NCBI GenBank assembly: GCA_009778655.1
Contig: WRFZ01000165.1
Coordinates: forward strand, 1-33,229
DNA length: 33,229 nucleotides
Source: Candidatus Azobacteroides sp.
Lineage (GTDB): Bacteria > Bacteroidota > Bacteroidia > Bacteroidales > Azobacteroidaceae
Reading direction: 5' to 3'
Positions within the stretch are counted from its first letter, which is position 1; every line of letters begins with the position of its first letter. Positions 23,068 to 30,200 of this stretch are shown one piece after another. The position numbers and the translations under genes were made by a program. The notes under the pieces are model-generated. The model saw only the letters and a program-made list of their open reading frames with translations, was not told the origin of the DNA and ran no database searches.

Positions 23068-24360
23068 ATGAATATTACTTTTGTTCCTTTCGATAAGAAA
23101 AAAGAAAAAACTTCTTTGAGGGCGTTCGTTTATCACAGAGGGCAGGAATATCGCATATCCCTCGGCGAATCCGTACCGGTAAAATACTGGAACGAAAATA
23201 AAAACCGTTGTAAACTGGTAAGGGAATATCCGGAAGGTCCTTTTATCAATAAAAACCTTGATGATATAGAAAAAATAATTACCGACATTATAAACTTTTA
23301 CGGATTAGTTACACCTACGGAGATTCAAGTAAGGGATGATTACAAAAATTATCGCAAAAATATGAATGTTAAGGTAGGCGGAGTTATCGAGAATGAGGAA
23401 ATCCAATACCTTGTAAATTTTGCTTCCAAATTCAAAAACGAATCCGACAGATCGGGATCAACAAAAGACCATTACGGAACAACAATTAACAAACTGATTG
23501 AGTACCAAAACAAATTCAATGTAAAATTAAGATTCTATGATATTGACATGAGTTTTTACAATAAATTCAAGAAATGGATGATTGAACAAAATTACAGCAA
23601 AAATTATATCGGAGCTTTGATTAAGGATATAAAAACATTTATGAATCAGTCATCCGACGCCGGGTTGCATTCATTTGACGGACATAAACATAAAGAATTT
23701 AAGTCCGATAAAGAGGATACGGACGCAATTTATTTGAATACGGAAGAAATTGAAAAAATATACAATATTGAATTTACCGAAGAACTTTTATTGAACAATG
23801 GTTTTGCAAAGAAAAAAAATAATCTGAAACGTGCTATTGCATCTCTCAACGAAGAAAGGGATCGGTTTCTTATCGGCTGCTATACGGCGCTCAGGCATTC
23901 CGACTATTCCCGAATAGATATTCTTAACTTCAATGAAGATTTGGTGTCTGTATGGACCGTTAAAAGGGATAAAAAGGTATATATCCCGATACATTACAGG
24001 TTGCGGGAAATAATGCGGCGAAGAAATAATGTGTTACCGGCAAATATTTCGGAGCAAAAACATAACGAGCATATTAAAATTATAGGTCGACTGGCGGGTA
24101 TTGACAGCGAAACACTACTGACCAAAACACGCGGAGGGTCAAGAGAGAATATAATAAGGAAAAAATATGAATTTATAACATCTCATACCTGCAGGAGATC
24201 GGGCGCAAGTAATATGTATCTTGCGGGTATTGATATTAAGTTTATTCAGGATATTTTAGGACATTCAAAGGTAGAACAGACACTTAAATATATCAAGGTA
24301 TCCGCTGAAGATAACGCTAAGAGGTTACAGAGCCATCCGTATTTTACAGGGGAAAAATAA
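23068..24360 (+). CDS. int: Tyrosine-type phage integrase
   Basis: A 430-residue protein with the full three-part Bacteroidota integrase plan. The arm-binding domain is at 1-90 (VYHRGQEYRISLGESVPVKY), the SAM-like core-binding domain at about 110-205, and the catalytic domain at 220-425. Catalytic residues are Arg276 (CYTALRHSDY), Lys299 (VWTVKRD), His373 and Arg376 (SHTCRRSG), His399 (LGHSKVEQ) and the nucleophile Tyr408 (LKYIKV). It joins phage attP to the host attB and, with an excisionase, reverses this. It starts inside the last arm repeat of the proposed attP. All catalytic residues are present, so it should be active. A minus-strand terminator overlaps its 3' end. Confidence 0.93.
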   Translation: MNITFVPFDKKKEKTSLRAFVYHRGQEYRISLGESVPVKYWNENKNRCKLVREYPEGPFINKNLDDIEKIITDIINFYGLVTPTEIQVRDDYKNYRKNMNVKVGGVIENEEIQYLVNFASKFKNESDRSGSTKDHYGTTINKLIEYQNKFNVKLRFYDIDMSFYNKFKKWMIEQNYSKNYIGALIKDIKTFMNQSSDAGLHSFDGHKHKEFKSDKEDTDAIYLNTEEIEKIYNIEFTEELLLNNGFAKKKNNLKRAIASLNEERDRFLIGCYTALRHSDYSRIDILNFNEDLVSVWTVKRDKKVYIPIHYRLREIMRRRNNVLPANISEQKHNEHIKIIGRLAGIDSETLLTKTRGGSRENIIRKKYEFITSHTCRRSGASNMYLAGIDIKFIQDILGHSKVEQTLKYIKVSAEDNAKRLQSHPYFTGEK

Positions 24361-24390
24361 AAACCCCGATACCGATAATTGATACCGGGG
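24359..24390 (-). terminator. Terminator of the DUF5053 operon
   Basis: CCCCG (24364-24368) pairs with CGGGG (24386-24390). On the minus strand the stem is followed by TTTTTATTTTT. It lies 22 bases after the stop at 24413 and abuts the integrase stop. Confidence 0.6.
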
Positions 24391-24412
24391 CAGCTGTCAA
24401 GCTAATCGTAAC

Positions 24413-24823
24413 TTAAGCGATCTTAAGTGACGTTTCGTGAGCCATACGGCTGATTTCTTCTAAAGCCGAAGACAATCTCTTTCTTTCTTCCGGCGTGAAT
24501 TGTGCCGGCCTTCCGTTTACATTATATCCTTTGATGCGTTGATACAGCCATTCCTTTGATTTTCCGAAATAATCTTTGGCTATTTTTGAAAGGCTTATAT
24601 ATTTCGATATTTCTTCGATTTCCAAAGCAATATCTATTTTGCGCAAAACTGATTTTGTTTCTTCTAATTTATTACCCCATAATTTTGAAAATTCATTTTT
24701 AACTGATTCTTTTTCAGATTCAGACAGAGAAGAAAATTCTTCTTTGATCTTCTCTTCAATTTTTTGTTTCTCCGCTTCGTTTGATGCGTTGTGAATATCC
24801 CGCATCAGTTTACTTATATCCAT
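24413..24823 (-). CDS. DUF5053 family protein
   Basis: A 136-residue protein. Residues 1-70 are a charged helix (EEKIKEEFSSLSESEKESVK). Residues 78-131 carry the DUF5053 signature I recall from Bacteroidales phages and conjugative elements: ISLSKIAKDYFGKSKEWLYQ, then GYNVNGRPAQFTPEERKRLS. The segment reads like a helix-turn-helix, so DNA binding is likely. It forms an operon with the 58-residue gene upstream and has its own palindromic promoter region at 25086-25117. An autoregulated DNA-binding protein, perhaps in the lysis-lysogeny choice or in host takeover, fits. The function is not established. Confidence 0.75.
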   Translation of the reverse strand: MDISKLMRDIHNASNEAEKQKIEEKIKEEFSSLSESEKESVKNEFSKLWGNKLEETKSVLRKIDIALEIEEISKYISLSKIAKDYFGKSKEWLYQRIKGYNVNGRPAQFTPEERKRLSSALEEISRMAHETSLKIA

Positions 24824-24864
24824 ATCTGAAAGTTTTTCAGCCCCCGATTAAGGGGGTTTGTTAA

Positions 24865-25041
24865 TTACTCTTCTTTTAATTTCTCTTGTCTGTTCAGGAT
24901 GTCATCCAAAAATTGATTGGTGACCCTTTCTTTTTCCTTTTCCGAGACCCCCAAAAAAGGAGCGACTCTCAAATAATCCGCTAAATCCTTCTTTCGTTTC
25001 TCGATCTCTCTTTCGAGTTCTCGTTTTTCTTCTTTCGTCAT
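24865..25041 (-). CDS. Small coiled-coil protein (58 residues)
   Basis: An open frame from the ATG at 25041 to a TAA at 24867-24865. It begins MTKEEKRELEREIEKRKKDL, a very charged helix, and continues VAPFLGVSEKEKERVTNQFL. It is the first gene after the 25086-25117 promoter, and DUF5053 follows after 41 bases. A C5/G5 hairpin (24841-24855) sits between the two genes and could protect or modulate the downstream message. No known family. Confidence 0.65.
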   Translation of the reverse strand: MTKEEKRELEREIEKRKKDLADYLRVAPFLGVSEKEKERVTNQFLDDILNRQEKLKEE

Positions 25042-25085
25042 AATTTTAAAGATCTTTAAATTACTGTTTAATTAACTTGACGATA

Positions 25086-25117
25086 CAAAGATAATACGCT
25101 TTTGCGTATTACGCAAG
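25086..25117 (-). promoter_or_regulatory. Promoter and compound operator of the DUF5053 operon
   Basis: On the minus strand CTTG (25117-25114), 20 bases, then TATCTTTG (25093-25086). Two perfect palindromes overlap in the spacer: TAATACGC-TTTT-GCGTATTA (25092-25111) and TTGCGTA-T-TACGCAA (25102-25116). They share the GCGTA half-site at 25104-25108, so three half-sites in alternating direction are present. Confidence 0.7.
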
Positions 25118-25393
25118 TGTTTTCGATATTTTTTTTACTCAAACTTATATATTTAATATTATTTAACAAATGATGTAATGATGTTGCGGTAACATATTGT
25201 TTGTAAGTTGTACGTCTGTAACGGAATATCTGACAATAAATGCCCTATCTTCACAGACCGGGCGTTGCGTTACTAACCTTAACCATTATAACCAAACTAA
25301 CCTGAAACTTTAGCCTATGAAAAGAAAATTACCTTTTAAAAATTGAAATTGCGAGGAAAACTTTCCTCACCATTTTATTCCCGTCCGGCATTT
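25118..25393. other. Non-coding stretch with TAACC repeats
   Basis: No convincing gene. Four TAACC copies lie at 25274, 25280, 25289 and 25298. A perfect short hairpin, GAGGAAA-AC-TTTCCTC, lies at about 25352-25367, and GCCC/GGGC arms flank 25242-25263. On the plus strand a nine-codon frame (MKRKLPFKN) follows an ACC-rich leader that recalls 5' ends of Bacteroides genes. I cannot say what the stretch does. A leader, a packaging site or a small RNA are all open. Confidence 0.35.
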
Positions 25394-25585
25394 CTACAAC
25401 CTAGATAATCTTTCCTTCAAACATTCAAGATAGGTGTACATAGCGCCTGCTTGAATGATTAAAAGCGATTTTTGAACGGGGTCGATTTCATCGACCTTTT
25501 CACTTTAATTGAAGTCGTTTAACTTGTTCAGTTTTTCTTCGAGTTCTGCACGTTCGGTTTCTAACCGTTGTTTAAAATCACTCAT
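25394..25585 (-). pseudogene. Small phage protein interrupted by an in-frame TAA
   Basis: Starting at the ATG at 25585 the frame reads MSDFKQRLETERAELEEKLN, continues to codon 26, meets TAA at 25507-25505 and then goes on in the same frame as SEKVDEIDPVQKSLLIIQAG and TYLECLKERLSRL to a TAG at 25396-25394. The two halves together look like a 63-residue protein family I recall from Bacteroides phages, with a helical N-terminus and a VDPVQ..LL..Q..AM..Y..CL core. One base change would restore it. Other genes here end in TAA, so recoding is unlikely. Nonsense mutation, readthrough or sequence error remain. It is last in the lysis operon. Confidence 0.6.
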
Positions 25586-25623
25586 ATATATTATATTTCG
25601 GGTTTTACAAAGCCCTCCCAAGG

Positions 25624-26196
25624 CTATTTTTTAACAAACTTGTATACAATCATCAAAATTTTTTGAAAAAACCCTGATTTTTTAGCTATAAAAAGTACCC
25701 CAATTCCGATTAATATCACACCCGTGACAATCAAATACCCCTTAAATTTAGCAAAAAACGGCTCTGTTTTTACAACCATCTTTTCCTCTTTCTTTGTTTC
25801 GCTGTTATTTGCTTTCTCCGTATCGATTGTTGTTTTGCCGGCTTCTTCGGTGATTCCCGATTGCGTCTCGTTCGTTTTCGTTATCGAACCCAAAACGCTT
25901 TTGACGATGCCGTATTCGCTGAACGGTTCGCCCCTTTCCTTCATCAATTGTAAGACAGCGGCATAGTCTTCCACCTCGCTCGGATTAAAGAAATCAACTT
26001 TGAATGTATTGCTTTCAACGCTCGATACCTTGGTTGTATCAATGCTTTTTGTTGTTTCGATGACTGCGTGTTCCGTTGTACGCTCGTTTACCGATTGCGT
26101 CTCTTTTATCTCGCTTTGAATCTTTTTCGATGTGCCGCATCCGGAAACAATCGCGATGCAAATGAATACGATTATGAATAACCGTTTCTTTTTCAT
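25624..26196 (-). CDS. Probable unimolecular spanin (lipoprotein with C-terminal membrane helix)
   Basis: A 190-residue protein with a lipoprotein signal (IVFICIAIVSGC, lipidated Cys20), a polar Thr/Glu/Lys-rich periplasmic part (residues 21-150), and a C-terminal membrane helix at 153-171 (GYLIVTGVILIGIGVLFIA) followed by a basic tail. A lipid anchor at one end and a membrane helix at the other is the topology of one-piece spanins such as T1 gp11, which fuse inner and outer membranes at the end of lysis. It overlaps the endolysin stop as ATGA, which supports this role. The alternative is an unrelated membrane lipoprotein. Confidence 0.65.
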   Translation of the reverse strand: MKKKRLFIIVFICIAIVSGCGTSKKIQSEIKETQSVNERTTEHAVIETTKSIDTTKVSSVESNTFKVDFFNPSEVEDYAAVLQLMKERGEPFSEYGIVKSVLGSITKTNETQSGITEEAGKTTIDTEKANNSETKKEEKMVVKTEPFFAKFKGYLIVTGVILIGIGVLFIAKKSGFFQKILMIVYKFVKK

Positions 26197-26636
26197 GCCG
26201 TAAAATACAAATCGGCTTCTTCCCTTCTTCTTTTCGTCAATCCGGGCAGTTCAACCAAATTTCCGGACCCGTTTCGAGCCTTGTTCCACTTGGCAAACTC
26301 GTCGGCTATCGACTTGTCGTTCGGATTCGCTTTCGCTTTCTTCAGCAGCGTTGACGATTGAAAGTTCCCCGAACCGACGTTGAAAACAAACGAAACAAGC
26401 GCATCGAATTGATTTTGATTCGGGTTCGGAAGATTTTTGTTAACCGTATTTTCCGCGTCTCTCACGTCCTCCCTCAATAACTCGAGCGCTTCCGTAACGG
26501 TAATCACATCGCCCTGTTTAACGCCCTTTGTGTGCCCGAATCCGATCGTCCACACGCCTGCCGGGCACTTGTAGGCGTTCAACCTCAGACCTTCATGAGA
26601 GGAGATTAATTCTATTCCGCGATCACTTGTTTTCAT
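26193..26636 (-). CDS. Endolysin (GH24 lysozyme)
   Basis: A 147-residue T4/P22-type lysozyme that cuts peptidoglycan. The catalytic Glu15 lies in SSHEGLRLNAYKCPAGVWTI; Cys24 takes the place of Asp and Thr30 follows, the Glu-8-Cys-5-Thr form known from lambdoid endolysins. GFGHT follows, and FDALVSFVFNVG is the conserved second helix. The C-terminus has PGLTKRRREEADLYF. No signal peptide is present, so it needs a holin to reach the wall. ATGA overlaps join it to the holin candidate upstream and the spanin candidate downstream. Confidence 0.92.
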   Translation of the reverse strand: MKTSDRGIELISSHEGLRLNAYKCPAGVWTIGFGHTKGVKQGDVITVTEALELLREDVRDAENTVNKNLPNPNQNQFDALVSFVFNVGSGNFQSSTLLKKAKANPNDKSIADEFAKWNKARNGSGNLVELPGLTKRRREEADLYFTA

Positions 26637-27253
26637 CTCGATAAATTTTTAATAAAATCGTTTATTATTTCCTCGTATGCAATCGTGAGATTAGTGAATA
26701 ATTTAGTATGACTGTAATTATCCATATAAATACTGTTGAGAACCGTTTCCGCTATCTTATCAACCCAACTGCTGTTGGTATACAGGAACAACTTCTTTCC
26801 CTTATACGAGAAGGAATCGTACTTCTGCTCGTGACTGTCATACATATTTTTAACAAGGTTGGACACTTTCTTTTCTATGCTTTCCCTGTTCTTTTCGAGA
26901 TTATTTTCCTCGTATATCTTTTTAGCTTCATGATACATCTTATATTTAGAGTTCTCGATTATCGCGGTGATAAACAGCTTTATCTGTGTAAGCGTTTCAT
27001 CATTTATCCCGTCATTGATTGATTTCATCATGAGGACCATCTCGCGCTGAAGCGTGACGACTTCTCCGAGTGATTTTTCCTGACCTTTAACGATTCCGTC
27101 GATGATCTTGACGAACCACTTGATAAAAAAGACCATCATTATTCCCGTTATGATCAGGTAAAAAGCCGAGACGATGGCCATGAAACCATACTCGCTGATT
27201 CCTTTCGCAACCTGAACGACCGGTTCGTGCAATTCCGATTGAAGTAAAGTCAT
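26633..27253 (-). CDS. Holin candidate with a long cytoplasmic part
   Basis: A 206-residue protein with one strong membrane helix at 22-45 (YGFMAIVSAFYLIITGIMMV) and a long, charged C-terminal part (KKIYEENNLEKNRESIEKKV). It starts 20 bases after the tail-fibre stop and its stop overlaps the endolysin start (ATGA). Position and topology suggest the holin, which permits the endolysin to cross the inner membrane. Most holins are shorter, under about 150 residues, so the cytoplasmic domain may have another task, and this could instead be an unrelated membrane protein. Confidence 0.5.
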   Translation of the reverse strand: MTLLQSELHEPVVQVAKGISEYGFMAIVSAFYLIITGIMMVFFIKWFVKIIDGIVKGQEKSLGEVVTLQREMVLMMKSINDGINDETLTQIKLFITAIIENSKYKMYHEAKKIYEENNLEKNRESIEKKVSNLVKNMYDSHEQKYDSFSYKGKKLFLYTNSSWVDKIAETVLNSIYMDNYSHTKLFTNLTIAYEEIINDFIKNLSR

Positions 27254-27272
27254 TTCTTCGTTTTTAAGTTAA

Positions 27273-30200
27273 TCAAATCCAAATCACCGGATAAAACAAT
27301 GTCCTGCACCTCGAAACCGCCTGTGCGGCTCCCGCGGATATAATGCTGACCGTATCACCCGCCTTAACGGGAAGCGGAGCGGATACCAATGTGCCTGCGG
27401 CTGCGATGTAAACGGTGAAAACCAATGCCCCGTTGATGTAAAACTGACCTCCGGCGGTCCATGACGATGCTTTGTAAACATCAAAAATGATAAATCCGCT
27501 TCCCTGTACCGTATAGGCAACCGGCGAACCGCTGCTTACCGGTACGGATGCTATATTTCCGAGTTCGGTTTCCCGGGAGTAATCGGGGGCAGGCATCTTT
27601 AACGGAGGTACGATCGCAACCGTGGGAATGAAGAACAAATACCATTCCTGAAAAACACCCGGGTTGCTGACGGTCAAGTGAATTACGTCCCCTTTTTTTA
27701 CGGGAAACAAACCGACTTCAACCAAGGCATCCGACAGTTCCGTCATGCCTCTTCCGCAATGAACGGTTATATTATTTACGGTAAGAAAATACTGCCCCGT
27801 ATATCCGTAATCCACAACAAATTCATACTTAATAAAACCGTCATTCTGAACTGCGTATGTGAACGGGGTGGGATCTTCATCGTAATAGCCGAACCGGACT
27901 TGTTGTACGTAATCCGGAGTCATCACCGCATGAATATTATCGGCCACACACGCCTCTATTGCCGATTTCAGGCGCTCCGTTTTAAACTCCCCTGCCGACA
28001 GTCCCAAAACCTCCATATCTTCATTCGGCAAAAGCGTATCCGCATCATCCCAAGACTTCTTTTGAATAAATTCCTGACTTTCGTCTATCCAGTAAATTTC
28101 GTGCAGATAATATGTGTTTGCCGGTATGCCGATTTGTCCTACTTTGCGAGGAATGTTACTGTAATACGCTATACGAACGGTATTGGAATTATCGGAAGCG
28201 TCAATGTACACCCAATTGTTCAAAGCGCCGCTTAACTTGTCTAAACATTCCGTATGAAACAGACCCGTAGACCTGTTCTCGACTGAAGCATAAAATTTTC
28301 TTTTAAGTCCCTTTGATGCGTCCGCAGGGTCGTTAAGCATCAGATCAAGCGTAAGCCCCGCCATTCCGTTACCGTCCCCGGCGCCGCTCGTCAATAACGC
28401 GCCGCTGTTACTTTTAAATATCATTCTTTTTACCTGCAACCCGTGCGGGTCGGTAAGCTGATTATTAACCGCCACTTTTGCGATTTCGTCCTCGGCGCCT
28501 TTGTCAAGCTTACCGTTAAGAAGTCCGGGAAAATCGGTAAAGTACTTTTTGATTTTACCGAACAAAGTAATCAGCGTTTCGCCCGATTCGATATTCGTTC
28601 GCGCTAATGCTTCCGTGAAAGTAATATCTGTCGCTTCCGTGTCTGCCCAACCGGACGAAGTTCGCGACTTCGGCTTTGTCGTTCCCGACGGAACATCGTC
28701 GGCCTTGCCTGATATATCAGTACTGTATGTCACGTCATAAGTCCACGTTATAACGCCTGCGGTTATGTCGGAAGCAATATATCTTGTCGTAGCGCCGCCG
28801 TTCGTTTCGTCCGCACGGACGGTGATAAAGTCGTTTATCGTAATTCCGGGAATTGCGGTTGCCGAAGTCGGTACTTGTGCGAACGCGGCAAAAGAGCCTG
28901 CGAAGTTACCGAGATTCTCCATGTTTTCGATGCGCGTTTCAAGAAGGTCTATATCCGAATAAATATCTACGCTTGCTTTCCCGTCCAACTCATCCCGCAG
29001 ACCCGAAATCGATTCGATCGGATGACAATCATTTTTTTTGCGCCCGGGAATCAGGTTGTGATTTAATTCATTCCATTCTTTGTTCTGTCTGAAAAGAACT
29101 GCTAAATCGAGATACCAGATACCCGATCCTCCGAAATACAATTTGCCGTCCTGACCGAGAACCGCGGATCTGAAAGTTCCGTCTGTTTTATTCGTTTGCT
29201 TAATCAAGCCGTCGTTGTCGAGATACCAGATACCCGGTCCTCCGAAATACAATTTGTTATCCTGACCGAGAGACGCGGATCTGAAAGTTCCGTCTGTTTT
29301 ATTTGTCTGAACGACCGTACCGTCATCTTCCAAACGCCAAACGCCTGTGTTTAAACTGCAGAAATACAATTTGTTATCCTGACCGAGAGACGCATAATTA
29401 AAAGTTCCGTCTGTTTTATTCGTTTGCTTAATCAAGCCGTCGTTGTCGAGATACCAGATACCCGATCCTCCGAAATACAATTTGCCGTCCTGACCGAGAG
29501 ACGAGCAGTTGAAAGTTCCGTTTATTTTATTCGTATACTTAATCAAGCCGTCGTTGTCGAGATAATAAATGCCGAAGTTACCAATTCCTCCGAAATACAA
29601 CTTATTATCCTGACCGAGTTTCGCACACGGAAAGTTGCCTGTCGTCATATTCGTTTGCTTAATCAAGCCGTCGTTGTCGAGATACCAGATACCCGGTCCT
29701 CCGAAATACAATTTGTTATCCTGACCGAGAGCCGCGGAATAAAAATAGCCGTCTGTTTTATTCGTTTGCTTAATTAAGCCGTCGTCATCAAGATACCAAA
29801 CACCTGTGTTGCTGCCGCTTCCGAAATACAGCCTGTCATCCTGACCGAGAACCGCGCAATTAAAGTTGCCTGTCGTCATATTCGTTTGCTTAATCAAGCC
29901 GTCGTTGTCGAGATAACAAACGCCTGTGTTACCGTTACTACCGAAATACAGCCTGTTATCCTGACCGAGAGCAGCGCAATAAAAGTTGTCTGTCGTAATA
30001 TTTGTCTGCCTGATTCTTTCGAATACGGGTTCGTCCACTTTTTCTTCCAACAGCTCATCAACCGCCTGCTTATTATAGTAACCGGATAAGTCCGTTTCTT
30101 CCGGAATAATATCCGACAGATTTTTTGTTTTGAATTCTCCGTCTTTCAGTCCGAGCAAAATCATGTCGTCACCTTCTGGAAGTTCGTCGGCATTCCAACT

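Larger units (their letters stand above)
22831..23069. other. Probable attP with arm-type repeats
   Basis: Between the HNH and integrase genes, seven YTGCAAA repeats lie on the plus strand. CTGCAAA pairs 12 bases apart are at both ends (22831/22843 and 23049/23061), with single copies at 22866, 22955 and 23014. Near the middle, 22901-22920 reads on the minus strand TCCCGCTCC followed by GAGTACGC, like the 3' end of a tRNA (tRNA-Gly ends TCCCGCTCC in many bacteria). Integrases of this type often recombine at a tRNA end, using arm sites on both sides. The last arm overlaps the integrase ATG. The core position is a proposal. Confidence 0.5.

Noticed and set aside
25394..25585. Phage-wide reassignment of TAA to an amino acid.
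   Set aside because: Many well-defined genes in the window end in TAA at the expected length, so a single broken gene is simpler.
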